Assembly (NCBI RefSeq): GCF_003574835.2
Contig: NZ_CP063196.1
Location: 1,364,001 to 1,428,000 of the forward strand
Origin: Thermobifida halotolerans
GTDB lineage: Bacteria > Actinomycetota > Actinomycetes > Streptosporangiales > Streptosporangiaceae
DNA length: 64,000 nucleotides
Direction: 5' to 3'
The position numbers were made by a program, and so were the translations under genes. Shown piece after piece: positions 34,746 through 45,106 of this stretch (position 1 is the stretch's first letter; the number at the start of each line of letters is the position of its first letter). Under the pieces are notes generated by a model, which saw nothing but the letters and a program-made list of their open reading frames with translations, made no database searches and was not told the origin of the DNA.

Positions 34746-35216
34746 ATGACCGGTCTTCTGCCCCCCGCCCAGTGGTTCGCGAGCCTGCCGACGTCCTACC
34801 TCGCCGCGTCCGGACTGATCACCGACACCGGTGGCCGGGTGCTGCTGGTGGATCCCAACTACCGCGAGGACTGGACGATGCCGGGCGGGGTGGTGGAGGA
34901 CGGGGAGGCCCCGCACCTGGCGTGTGAGCGGGAGGTCGCCGAGGAGGTGGGGCTGTCGGTGCGCGCCGGACGGCTGCTGGCGGTGCACTGGAGCGCGCCC
35001 CGCGGGCAGCGGCCCAGGGCGTTCACCTCTTTTGTCTTCGACTGCGGTACCGTCGCGCCCGGCACGCCGATCCGGTTGCAGGAGGAGGAGCTGGACGGGT
35101 ACGTCTTCGCCGAACCCGACGAGGCCGTCCGCCTCATGCATCCGCTGCTGGCTCCCCGCCTGGAGGCGGCGCTGCGCGCCCGCGAGCGCGGCGAGACCGG
35201 CTACGTCACCTCCTGA
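34746..35216 (+). CDS. NUDIX hydrolase
   Basis: A 156-residue NUDIX protein. The box GGVVEDGEAPHLACEREVAEEVGL matches G-x5-E-x7-R-E-U-x-E-E-x-G-U, where the Glu residues bind Mg2+. It hydrolyses a nucleoside diphosphate linked to some other group; the specificity is unknown. The start is leaderless. It is monocistronic by appearance. Confidence 0.92.
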   Translation: MTGLLPPAQWFASLPTSYLAASGLITDTGGRVLLVDPNYREDWTMPGGVVEDGEAPHLACEREVAEEVGLSVRAGRLLAVHWSAPRGQRPRAFTSFVFDCGTVAPGTPIRLQEEELDGYVFAEPDEAVRLMHPLLAPRLEAALRARERGETGYVTS

Positions 35217-35658
35217 GACTGGTCCCGGGAGGTCAGGAGAGGGCGAGGCGTTCCGGGGCGGGATGCCGCGGTTGCGTCTGCACCGACGGGTGGTCGGGAG
35301 AACATCCGGTGCCACGGGGCCGGGAAGCCCGTGGTGTACGACATCTCCCCGGCGCGGGTGGGCCGGGAGAACACCGGACACCGCAGGCGGGTGCCCTGGT
35401 ACGGGGCCGCCCGGAAGCGCGGGGAGGTGGAGCAACCGGACCGGATGGTGACCTTCGTCACGTTGGGTTGGTGCTGGTGGGCGAATAAGGCCGCGGCCAG
35501 CGGGGGAGACTGAGAATGTCGCTGGCCCAGGGTAGCGTCGAAGCGCCGTAACGGTGACCGTACGGTCGCGGGCGCGTCGCCGAGGAGGACGGACTCGGCG
35601 ACGCGCCCCGTCATGTTCGGGCAGGGCCCCTGAACGGAGGGGTGCTTGCGCCACCCTC
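35217..35658. other. Intergenic region with direct repeat and hairpin, no gene recognised
   Basis: About 440 bases without a supported gene. CGGGAGAACATCCGGT (35295-35310) recurs as CGGGAGAACACCGGA (35364-35378) 69 bases later with one base missing. Between them CCACGGG...CCCGTGG (35312-35334) can form a hairpin. A short open frame on either strand is possible but has no family features. Confidence 0.5.
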
Positions 35659-35664
35659 TATAGT
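35659..35664 (+). promoter_or_regulatory. -10 box TATAGT of a leaderless gene
   Basis: TATAGT ends 7 nt before GTG 35671, in an AT-rich patch rare in this window. Confidence 0.6.
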
Positions 35665-35670
35665 TACCCT

Positions 35671-37227
35671 GTGCATCTATTCGAGTACGCACCGTCATGT
35701 ATGGTCGGTGCCTCTCCCCACGGACCCGCCGAGCACCTCGGTCCACGCGTGTTCCGCAACGACTGGAGCGTGCTGGACCCGCCCGAGGTGGGGGCCTGGG
35801 CACCCGGTCCGACCGTCAGCATCGTCATTCCCGTCCGCGACGACCAGACCCGCCTCGACCTGGTCCTGGCCTGCCTGGCCCGCCAGACCTATCCCGAGCA
35901 CCTGATGGAGGTGGTCGTCGTCGACGACCACTCCGCGACACCGCCGCGCCTGCCCGGCCTGCGCCCTGACCGCTGCCGGATCGAGGCCGCCCCGCCCCAC
36001 GGATGGGGGCCCGGACACGCCCGCGCCCACGGCGCCCGCGTCACCACGGGGGAGGTGCTGTGCTGGCTCGACGCCGACCTGCTGGTCGAGGCCACCCTCG
36101 TGGAGGCCCTGGTCCGCTGGCAGCACGCCCACCCCCGCGCGGTGGCCCTGGGAGACGTCCGCTACGCGACGGTCAGCGCGCTCGACCCCGCCGAGGCCGC
36201 CGGACTCGCCGCGGGCCGCGCCCTGCGCCACCGCCTCACCGACGCCCCGCCCCATCCCCGCGTCGAACGGCTCCTGGCGCGCAGCGACAACTTACGCGAC
36301 GCCGACAGCCAGGGCTTCCGGGCCTTCGTCGGCTCGTGCGTGACGATGAGCCGCACGCTGTACGAGGCCGCGGGCGGCGTCGACCCCGCCCTCGCCCTGG
36401 GCCACGACACCGAACTCGGCTACCGGCTGTGGCAGGCGGGCGGGGTGTTCGTGCCCGACCGCTCCGCCCGCGCCTGGCACCTGGGCAGCGCGACGGTCAA
36501 CCGCACCCGCGTGCCGGGCACGCGCAGCGACGCGCTGTCCGACCTCGTCCCCTACGCGCGCTCCCCGCACCGACCGCGGCGGCGCGCGCAGTGCCGCGTG
36601 CCGCTGGTGCGTGTCGTCGTCGACGTGGACCAGCACCCCTACGAACTGGTGCGTGCCTGCGTGGACCGGCTGCTGGCCTGCGACGGGCCCGACCTGGAGG
36701 TCGTCCTGGCGGCCGACTGGGACACCGCGGGGGAGACCTGGCTGGAGGCGCGCCTGATCCAGGCCCACTACCTCGCCGACCCCGGGGTCCGGTTCGTCCC
36801 CGCCGCGCCCCGCACCGGATTTCCCGCCCCCTACCTGCTCCGGGTGCCCGTGACCTGCGGGGTGGGACCGCAGACCGTGGCGCGGATGGTGGAGCGCGCC
36901 GAGTGGGCGGGCGCCGGGGTCGTCGAACTCGTCCACGGCCACGACGCACGCCTGACGCTGTGGCGCACCCGCGCGCTGTCCCGGGCGCTGGGCGCGCACG
37001 ACGCGGGGGAGGAGTTGGTCGAGGCGGTGGCCGCGGTGCACGGCCGCTACCGGATGCACGGGGGTGCCGAGGTCGTCGATCTGTCCTCGCGGGTCGGCTT
37101 CCCGGAGGGAGCGGGTGACTGCCCGCGCCGCCGGATTCCGTCCGCCCTCGTCCGTCCGTGGCGCCGCCTCACCGCGGCGGCCCTGCGCGGCCTCGACGTC
37201 GTGCGGCGCCGCCTGCGGGTGCGCTGA
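35671..37227 (+). CDS. Family 2 glycosyltransferase with a C-terminal extension
   Basis: A 518-residue protein read from GTG 35671 (leaderless; ATG 35701 is possible but has no ribosome site). The GT-A fold shows VSIVIPVRDDQTRLDLVLAC, VVVVDDHSATP, the D-x-D in CWLDADLL near residue 134, and the acceptor-side GHDTELGYRLWQAG near 245. The last 230 residues look like a second, degenerate nucleotide-sugar domain (VPLVRVVVDVDQHPYELVRA). No membrane helix is present. The sugar and acceptor are unknown, since no cell-wall or capsule genes are adjacent. Confidence 0.85.
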   Translation: MHLFEYAPSCMVGASPHGPAEHLGPRVFRNDWSVLDPPEVGAWAPGPTVSIVIPVRDDQTRLDLVLACLARQTYPEHLMEVVVVDDHSATPPRLPGLRPDRCRIEAAPPHGWGPGHARAHGARVTTGEVLCWLDADLLVEATLVEALVRWQHAHPRAVALGDVRYATVSALDPAEAAGLAAGRALRHRLTDAPPHPRVERLLARSDNLRDADSQGFRAFVGSCVTMSRTLYEAAGGVDPALALGHDTELGYRLWQAGGVFVPDRSARAWHLGSATVNRTRVPGTRSDALSDLVPYARSPHRPRRRAQCRVPLVRVVVDVDQHPYELVRACVDRLLACDGPDLEVVLAADWDTAGETWLEARLIQAHYLADPGVRFVPAAPRTGFPAPYLLRVPVTCGVGPQTVARMVERAEWAGAGVVELVHGHDARLTLWRTRALSRALGAHDAGEELVEAVAAVHGRYRMHGGAEVVDLSSRVGFPEGAGDCPRRRIPSALVRPWRRLTAAALRGLDVVRRRLRVR

Positions 37228-37351
37228 ACCCGGTCCCGGGCGGGCGGTCCGTGCCCGGGGCAGGCAGGGGGGACGCGGCGGGGAGCCGAGGCGCGGTGGC
37301 ACCCGTCGTACTGTCCGGCGTCGGACACGTACCGCGGCGGGAGGCCCGGCC

Positions 37352-37531
37352 GTGTACGGCACGTCGGCGCCGGGAGGACCACTCCGTTTCTTCCTGCTGA
37401 CCTTCGCGTTCTCCGTCCCCTTCCGGACTCTCGGCCTCCTCGTCGAGACCCCCGACGGGGTTCCCACGGGTGTGCCCGTCAGCGCGCTCATGCTCGTCTG
37501 CCCGATCACCGCGGCGGTCCTCCTCACCTGA
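37352..37531 (+). pseudogene. N-terminal fragment of a CPBP-type membrane protease
   Basis: GTG at 37352 opens 59 residues: GGPLRFFLLTFAFSVPF, VPTGVPVSALMLVCPITAAV, then stop. These match the first two membrane helices of CPBP (CAAX-like) intramembrane proteases, which normally continue for another 200 residues with the EExxxR and HxxxN motifs. All of that is absent, and the next 30 bases lead into a hydrolase that lacks its N-terminus. Confidence 0.6.
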
Positions 37532-37629
37532 CGTGAGGGGGGAGCGGCGGCGCGTCCCCGCCGGGCCGGCTCCACGGCCTCGACGGACGGCGACTGCTGC
37601 CGCACCGCTCGGGCAGCGGTCCGGCCGCG

Positions 37630-38412
37630 GTGTTCCTGCCCGGCGCGGACCTGGTCGGCCTGGACTACCTCACCGTCCACGACCGGATCCGCGGGTTCAC
37701 CACGAGCGTGGTCTACGACCGCGCCGGGACCGGCTGGAGCGACCCGGTCGACCTGCCCCGCACCGGCGCGGAGGTCGTCGACGAACTCCACGGACTCCTG
37801 CACGCCTGCGGTGTGGCCGCGCCCTGCGTGTTCGTCGCGCACTCCCAGGGTGGCGCCTACGCGCGCCGCTTCGCCCAGCGCTTCCCCGACGAGGTGGCGG
37901 GCCTGGTGTCGCTCGAGGGCTTCCACGGGGACTGGGACACCCACATGCCGCCCGGGGCGCGGCAGCGCGAGGCGGAGCGGACACCCGAACCGGAGCTGAC
38001 CGAGGAGGTCCTCGAGCAGTTCCGCGGCCTGCTCACCCGGACGTACGCGGACTTTCCCGCCGGTGTCGGCGAGATCCTCGTCGAGTGCCACCTCAGCCCC
38101 GAGTGGCTGGCCGCCGGTGCGCGGGAGAGGAACGTCGCCGACCTCGCCGACGAACTCCGAAACGCCGGAGACGTGCCCGACACGCCGCTGATCGTACTGG
38201 TCGGCCTCGGGTTCGGCTCCGGCCAGGAGCTGCTGCTGCCACCCGAGGCCCCCAAGCGGCTCAACGGCGGCAGACGCGCCCTGTTCACCGCCGTGACCGA
38301 GGCGGCCGACCACGGTGAGCTGCGCCTCCTCGGCGACGCCGCGCACAGCACGATCCACGTCGACCGCCCGGACGCCGTGGTCCGGGACCTGCTCGACCGG
38401 CTGCGCCGCTGA
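37630..38412 (+). CDS. Alpha/beta hydrolase, N-terminus probably deleted
   Basis: Family sequence is readable in frame from about 37561 (RLHGLDGRRLLPHRSGSG), but the first possible start is GTG 37630, giving 260 residues that begin VFLPGADLVGLDYL. Features: YDRAGTGWSDPVDLP, nucleophile elbow FVAHSQGGAYARRF, and a late His in GDAAHSTIHVD. Roughly 30-40 residues of the usual N-terminus, including the first strand, are missing, and no ribosome site precedes the GTG. The gene adjoins the CPBP fragment, which points to a deletion joining two genes. Activity is doubtful. Confidence 0.7.
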   Translation: MFLPGADLVGLDYLTVHDRIRGFTTSVVYDRAGTGWSDPVDLPRTGAEVVDELHGLLHACGVAAPCVFVAHSQGGAYARRFAQRFPDEVAGLVSLEGFHGDWDTHMPPGARQREAERTPEPELTEEVLEQFRGLLTRTYADFPAGVGEILVECHLSPEWLAAGARERNVADLADELRNAGDVPDTPLIVLVGLGFGSGQELLLPPEAPKRLNGGRRALFTAVTEAADHGELRLLGDAAHSTIHVDRPDAVVRDLLDRLRR

Positions 38413-38591
38413 GAGGCGGCTCGGCCCGCCCGGATCTCCCCGCCCACGGGGGCCGGTGCCCGCCCCGACCGGCGGTCGGACCGCCAGGAGTGTCCACACG
38501 GGAGAGCGGCCCCGCCCCGTCGGGGCCCACCCGCGTGAGCCGACCGGAACGGTCCTGGCCGGGGAGGCTCCCGCCCTCTGCGGGGCGCCGC

Positions 38592-38936
38592 TCAGGCGTC
38601 CGCGAGGTAGCCCGCCAGCATGTCGCGGCTCCGACGCAGATCCTCGATCCGGGCGTCCACCTCGGCCAGCCGCCGCCGCAGGGCGCGTGTCACGCTGGGG
38701 CACAGATCCAACCGGGTCGGCTCCCCGTCGGCGCACGGCAGCACGGTGGCGATCACCTCGGTGGACATCCCCGCGGCCAGCAGCGCCCGAACGTGCCCGA
38801 CGACCCGCACCGCGTCGTCGTCATAGACCCGGTAGCCGTTGGCGCCGCGCCGACTGCGCAGCAGTCCCTGCTCCTCGTAGTAGCGCAGCATCCGGCGGCT
38901 CACTCCGGTCCGCGCGGAAAGCTCCCCGATCAGCAT
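38592..38936 (-). CDS. MerR-family regulator
   Basis: A 114-residue regulator starting at ATG 38936 (MLIGELSARTGVSRRMLRYY). ANGYRVYDDDAVRVVGHVRALLAAGMS is the rest of the winged helix. The dimer helix (RRRLAEVDARIEDLRRSRDML) ends the protein with only a short tail, so a dedicated ligand domain is lacking; a Cys pair (LPCADGEPTRLDLCPS) may sense the signal. It is divergent from the hydrolase at 39000, whose promoter has MerR geometry. Confidence 0.9.
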   Translation of the reverse strand: MLIGELSARTGVSRRMLRYYEEQGLLRSRRGANGYRVYDDDAVRVVGHVRALLAAGMSTEVIATVLPCADGEPTRLDLCPSVTRALRRRLAEVDARIEDLRRSRDMLAGYLADA

Positions 38937-38961
38937 GCGATCTTCCTCACCCGGCACGCGT

Positions 38962-38993
38962 TTGACCCTCACACCGATGTGAATCCCTAACGT
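38962..38993 (+). promoter_or_regulatory. MerR-type promoter of the divergent hydrolase
   Basis: TTGACC (38962-38967), a 20-bp spacer, TAACGT (38988-38993); TCACA-CCGA-TGTGA (38969-38982) is the central dyad. The -10 ends 7 nt before ATG 39000, so the hydrolase mRNA would be leaderless. Confidence 0.65.
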
Positions 38994-38999
38994 TGCCGC

Positions 39000-39770
39000 A
39001 TGACTGAATATTTCGCACATATCACCAAGGGGAACGGGCCCGGGCTGCTGCTCGCGCACGGCGCGGGCGGCGGTGTCGAGGCCAACTTCGGTCCGGTTCT
39101 CGACGACCTCGCCGCGACGCACACCGTGGTCGGAGCGGACTATCCGGGATCAGGCCGCACCCCGCGCGCAGAGGGGCCGCTCGACCTGGACGAGCTGGCC
39201 GACACGCTCGTGGACACCGCGGTGGCGGCCGGGGTCGAACGCTTCACGGTCCTGGGATACTCGCTGGGAACCGCGGTCGCCGTCCGCGCGGCGGCCCGCC
39301 ACCCCGAGCGGGTCACCGCGCTCGTGCTCACCGCCGGGTTCGCCCGACTCGACAACCGGTCCCGACTGGCCGTGGACGTCTGGCGTGCCCTGCTGGACGG
39401 CGACCCGCGGCTGACCGCCCGCTACCTGACCCTGGCCGCCGCCGGGGACGCCTTCCTCAACGCGCTCGACCCCGCCGTGCTGGAGGGCGCCGTCGAGGCG
39501 CTGGCCGCCTCGCTGCCCGAGGGAAGCCGGGAGCAGGCCGACCTGGCGGCGGCGGTGGACACGCGGGCGGACCTGCCCGGCATCCGCGTTCCCACACTGG
39601 TGGTCGCGGCCACCCGGGACGCCCTCGTCTCCCCGGACCTCTCCCGCGAACTGGCCGAGCACATCCCCGGCGCGCGGCTGGTCGAGATCGCGGCCGGGCA
39701 CTCCGTCGCCACGGAGGCACGCGACGAGTGGCTCGCCGCGGTGCGGGACTTCCTCGCGGACGTCGGCTGA
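39000..39770 (+). CDS. Alpha/beta hydrolase, target of the divergent MerR gene
   Basis: A 256-residue alpha/beta hydrolase. LLLAHGAGGGVEANFG gives the oxyanion region, VVGADYPGSGRTPR a typical loop, YSLGTAVAVRAA the nucleophile elbow (G-Y-S-L-G), LVVAATRDALVSPDLS the Asp and GHSVATEA the His of the triad. It has no signal peptide. The divergent MerR gene and promoter layout suggest the enzyme is induced by a compound it may detoxify. Confidence 0.9.
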   Translation: MTEYFAHITKGNGPGLLLAHGAGGGVEANFGPVLDDLAATHTVVGADYPGSGRTPRAEGPLDLDELADTLVDTAVAAGVERFTVLGYSLGTAVAVRAAARHPERVTALVLTAGFARLDNRSRLAVDVWRALLDGDPRLTARYLTLAAAGDAFLNALDPAVLEGAVEALAASLPEGSREQADLAAAVDTRADLPGIRVPTLVVAATRDALVSPDLSRELAEHIPGARLVEIAAGHSVATEARDEWLAAVRDFLADVG

Positions 39771-39854
39771 CCGGCCCCCGGTGCGGCGCGACCCGGTGCT
39801 CGACGACGGCTGAACCCCGGCCGCTGTCGGCGCGGTGGGCGGGTCCCCGACGGC

Positions 39855-40706
39855 TCAGCCCACCTGGATCTCCCCGCCCACGGGGGTCAGCACCTGACCC
39901 GAGTAGTAGGACGACAACTGTCCGCTGGCGAAGAACACGTAGGACGGGGCGATCTCGTCGGGGTCGGCGGCGCGCTCCATCGGGGCCTGCTGGCCGAAAC
40001 CCTCCACCTTCTCCTCCGGCAGGGTCGCGGGGATCAGCGGCGTCCACACCGGTCCCGGTGCCACGCAGTTGACGCGGATGCCCCGCTTCATGTAGTGCTG
40101 GGCCAGGCTGTGCGTCAGGTTCATCACCGCGGCCTTGCTGGCGGCGTAGTCGATGAGCGAGGAGTTGCCGCGCAGTCCGTTGATGGAGCCGGTGACGATC
40201 ACCGATCCGCCGTCGGGCATCTTCGGGATGGCCGCGCGCAGCAGCCAGAACACGCTGAGCACGTTCACGTCGAAGGTGCGGCGCAGTTGCTCGGTGGACA
40301 GTTCGGCGAAGTCCTGAACCGGCGTCTGCACGGCGTGGTGGGCCACCAGCACGTCCAGGCCCCCGAACTCGGCGGCGGTGCGCTCCACCGCCTCGGTGCA
40401 CTGCGCCTCGTCGGCGAGGTCGCCGGGCAGCAGCAGGCTGCGCCGCCCCTCGCCCTCGACCAGACCGGCGGTGTGGCGGGCGTCCTCGTGCTCCGACAGG
40501 TAGGCGATCGCCACGTCCGCGCCCTCCTTGGCGAAGGCCGCCGCCACCGCCCGGCCGATCCCGGAGTCGCCGCCCGCGATCAGGGTCCGCTTGTCACGCA
40601 GCAGACCGCTTCCGGTGTACTCGCGCATCTCGTCGCGGGGACGCGGCACCATGCCTTTGGTCTGTCCCGGATAGGGCTGCTTCTGCGCCGGAGGATGCTG
40701 CGCCAT
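39855..40706 (-). CDS. SDR-family oxidoreductase, general-stress type
   Basis: A 283-residue short-chain dehydrogenase. ATG at 40706 starts a 40-residue tail (MAQHPPAQKQPYPGQTKGMV) typical of the YghA/GS39 group. Rossmann motif AGGDSGIGRAV, AHHAVQ in the NNAG position, catalytic YAASKAAVMNLTHSLA and the end GQVLTPVGGEIQVG. VAHHAV is a slight departure from NNAG. These proteins are common in stress regulons; the substrate is unknown. Confidence 0.9.
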   Translation of the reverse strand: MAQHPPAQKQPYPGQTKGMVPRPRDEMREYTGSGLLRDKRTLIAGGDSGIGRAVAAAFAKEGADVAIAYLSEHEDARHTAGLVEGEGRRSLLLPGDLADEAQCTEAVERTAAEFGGLDVLVAHHAVQTPVQDFAELSTEQLRRTFDVNVLSVFWLLRAAIPKMPDGGSVIVTGSINGLRGNSSLIDYAASKAAVMNLTHSLAQHYMKRGIRVNCVAPGPVWTPLIPATLPEEKVEGFGQQAPMERAADPDEIAPSYVFFASGQLSSYYSGQVLTPVGGEIQVG

Positions 40707-40789
40707 GGCCGTCACGCTCCCGGTGTCGAAGGGTTGGTGTCACCGGAAGTGGCTAACCGGCCCGGAAGTGTGCAAACACGCGACCGGGA

Positions 40790-41899
40790 TCAGTGCGTGC
40801 CGATGGCGTCGACCGACTCCAGCAGCCGGGCGCGCATCTCCGGTGCCAGCGGGGCCGAACCGGACTCGGCGGAGGCGGCCTGCTGGCCCTCGTCGCTGAG
40901 CAGGTAGCCCAGGAACGCCTTGACGCCCGCGGCGGCGGTCTCGTCGTCGTAGGACAGGCAGGCGATCTCGTAGCTGACCAGCACGATGGGGTAGGCGTCG
41001 GTGCCGGTGGCGGTGTAGTCCAAATCCAGGGCGTGGTCGTGCGGGCCGCCGCCCTCGCGGTGCGGGGAGACCGCCACGATCCGCGCCGCCGACTCCGGGG
41101 ACAGTTCGACGAAGTCGCCCTCCTCGCCGATGCGGACGGTGGCCATGTCCTCGGCGTGGGAGGCCTCCATGTAGCCGATGGTGCCCTGGCCGCTCCTGAC
41201 CGCCTGGGCCACACCGCTGTTGCCCTGCCCGGCCTCGACCGGGGGGACGGGCCACTGGCCGTCGGGCTCGTACGGCCAGTCCTCTCCCGCGGCGGCGGCC
41301 AGGTAGGAGGTGAAGTTCTCGGTGGTGCCGGACTCGTCGGAGCGGCTGACCGGGATGACGGGCTGGTCGGGCAGGTCGACGCCGGGGTTGGTCTCGGCGA
41401 TCGCGGGATCGTTCCACCGGGTGATGTCGCCGGTGAACAGGCGGGCGAGGGTGGAGGGGGTCAGGTTGAGCGAGTCGACGCCCTCCAGGTTGAACGCCAC
41501 CGCGATCGGCACCACGTAGGCGGGGATGTGGATCACGTCGAAGCCGTCGCAGCGCTGCCGGGCCTCCTCCATCTCCTCGGCGTCCATGGCGGCGTCGGAG
41601 CCCGCGAAGTCGACCGCGCCGTCGATGAACTGGCTGCGGCCGCCGCCCGACCCGATCGCGTCGTAGTAGACGCGGGAGTCGACGCAGGCGGTCTGGTATC
41701 CGGCGATCCACACCTGCATCGCCAACTCCTGGGCGCTGGAACCGGCCCCGGAGATGGTGCCGCCGAAGCACTCCAGGTCGTCGGGCACCGGGATCTGCTC
41801 GCCGCCGCGCACGGCGGTGTCGCTCCCGCATCCGGCCGCCAACACCAACGCGCCCAGCAGCGCGATCACGGACCCGGTGCGGTGGTTCGCCAGTGACAC
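40790..41899 (-). CDS. pstS: Phosphate ABC transporter binding lipoprotein PstS
   Basis: A 369-residue PstS. GTG at 41899 starts a lipoprotein signal with lipobox LAAGC. The family motifs are GAGSSAQELAMQVW, the phosphate-binding YDAIGSGGGRSQFIDG and DFAGSDAAM, then RSDESGTTENFTSYL and GTIGYMEAS. It captures phosphate for a PstCAB permease, but no pstC, pstA or pstB lies in this window, so it stands alone. A Pho box sits about 50 bases upstream. Confidence 0.93.
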   Translation of the reverse strand: MSLANHRTGSVIALLGALVLAAGCGSDTAVRGGEQIPVPDDLECFGGTISGAGSSAQELAMQVWIAGYQTACVDSRVYYDAIGSGGGRSQFIDGAVDFAGSDAAMDAEEMEEARQRCDGFDVIHIPAYVVPIAVAFNLEGVDSLNLTPSTLARLFTGDITRWNDPAIAETNPGVDLPDQPVIPVSRSDESGTTENFTSYLAAAAGEDWPYEPDGQWPVPPVEAGQGNSGVAQAVRSGQGTIGYMEASHAEDMATVRIGEEGDFVELSPESAARIVAVSPHREGGGPHDHALDLDYTATGTDAYPIVLVSYEIACLSYDDETAAAGVKAFLGYLLSDEGQQAASAESGSAPLAPEMRARLLESVDAIGTH

Positions 41900-41949
41900 G
41901 GTTGTCTCATCCCCCGAATGAACCCACGGTGGTCGTATGCCGTCGAAAG

Positions 41950-41967
41950 ATTTAACCAGAGGTGAAC
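41950..41967 (-). promoter_or_regulatory. PhoP-type Pho box
   Basis: On the reverse strand GTTCACC-TCTG-GTTAAAT, two direct 7-base repeats at 11-base spacing, as in Streptomyces Pho boxes (GTTCACC repeats). It faces pstS. Induction under phosphate limitation is expected. Confidence 0.75.
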
Positions 41968-42014
41968 TCTGGTTTGGTCGGGGGAGTGCCGTGGGGCGGC
42001 GGTGGTCCGGCCTC

Positions 42015-42464
42015 TCAGCCGTTCTGCCCGATCAGCCAGACGACGTGGCGCAGCGCCAGTTCGTAGCCGTGCACCCCGCAGCCGCTGACGCAGCCGCTCA
42101 TCACCGGCGCGGTCATCGAGACGTGCCGGAACGGTTCGCGGGCGTGGACGTTGGAGATGTGGACCTCCACGCACGGGGTGGGCACCGCGTCGATCGCGTC
42201 GCGCAGCGCGATGCTGGTGTGGGCGTAGGCGCCCGGGTTGAACACGACACCGTCGAGGTCGCGTGCGGCGTGGATGCGGTCGACCAGTTCGCCCTCGTGG
42301 TTGCTCTGGGCGCACACCACCTCCACGCCCAGCTCCCCGCCCAGTTCCACCAGCCGCTTCTCGATGTCGGCCAGCGTGGTGGTGCCGTACTGGGCCGGGT
42401 CGCGCCGACCCAGCAGGTTGAGGTTGGGTCCGTTGAGCAGCAGCACGGTGGGGCGGGCGTCCAT
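42015..42464 (-). CDS. aroQ: Type II 3-dehydroquinate dehydratase
   Basis: A 149-residue AroQ, the usual family length. LLLNGPNLNLLGRRDPAQYG holds the catalytic Tyr region, CAQSNHEGELVDRIH the second loop, FNPGAYAHTSIALRDAI the third, and EVHISNVHAREPFRH the His/Arg site. It converts 3-dehydroquinate to 3-dehydroshikimate in the shikimate pathway. No other aro genes are adjacent. Confidence 0.95.
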   Translation of the reverse strand: MDARPTVLLLNGPNLNLLGRRDPAQYGTTTLADIEKRLVELGGELGVEVVCAQSNHEGELVDRIHAARDLDGVVFNPGAYAHTSIALRDAIDAVPTPCVEVHISNVHAREPFRHVSMTAPVMSGCVSGCGVHGYELALRHVVWLIGQNG

Positions 42465-42595
42465 CGGGGTCGAAGCCTTTCACGGGGTCGGATCGCAGGT
42501 GCGGGCCCAGCCTATTGACCGATGCGGGGAAGTCGAGGCAGGAGGAGCCCCCAGGACACCTCGCCTGGCTCCGGGACGCCCCGGCCCCGGCGAGG

Positions 42596-42715
42596 TTTTC
42601 GGGTCCCTCGGCCTCAGGGGTGGTTTCCAGGTGACCTCGACCCCACGGGGCTGAGGTTCCACGACCCCCTGAAGCCCAGGCCACCTGGAACCCCGGGCAC
42701 GAGGGGTCCGAAAGG
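42596..42715. repeat. Long imperfect inverted repeat
   Basis: Left arm 42596-42636 and right arm 42679-42715 pair over about 37 bases with a few mismatches and a short bulge; the blocks TTTCGG, CCCTCG, GGGG and TTCCAGGTG match their partners in order. The 42-base centre has its own small stem (ACCTC...GAGGT around CCCCACGGGG). The whole gap 42465-42909 has no gene. It could be a non-autonomous mobile element or a structured RNA before glgX. Confidence 0.65.
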
Positions 42716-42909
42716 TCTTCTCCCCTCGGCTTCCCGGCACTGGTCTGTCGGCCCGGTGGGCGCACAACACGCCGGTGGTGCGGTAGCCGCCCGCGGCGCG
42801 GCGGCGCGGTCTAGAGTCGTCACGCGCGGCCCGCCGCAACCGGTCGGGTCCTCCCCTGTGAGCCGACCCTGGTCCGTTGTGTCGGCGGAACCGGACAAGG
42901 AGCCCCACG

Positions 42910-45066
<2,157 letters not shown>

Positions 45067-45106
45067 ACGCGATTGACCGGGGGAGCGGATGGGCACAAGG
45101 AGCGCG

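Noticed and set aside
35331-35513. A 60-codon frame (MVYDISPARVGRENTG) before the glycosyltransferase gene
   Set aside because: No ribosome site, no family resemblance, and it overlaps the repeat and hairpin that better explain the region.
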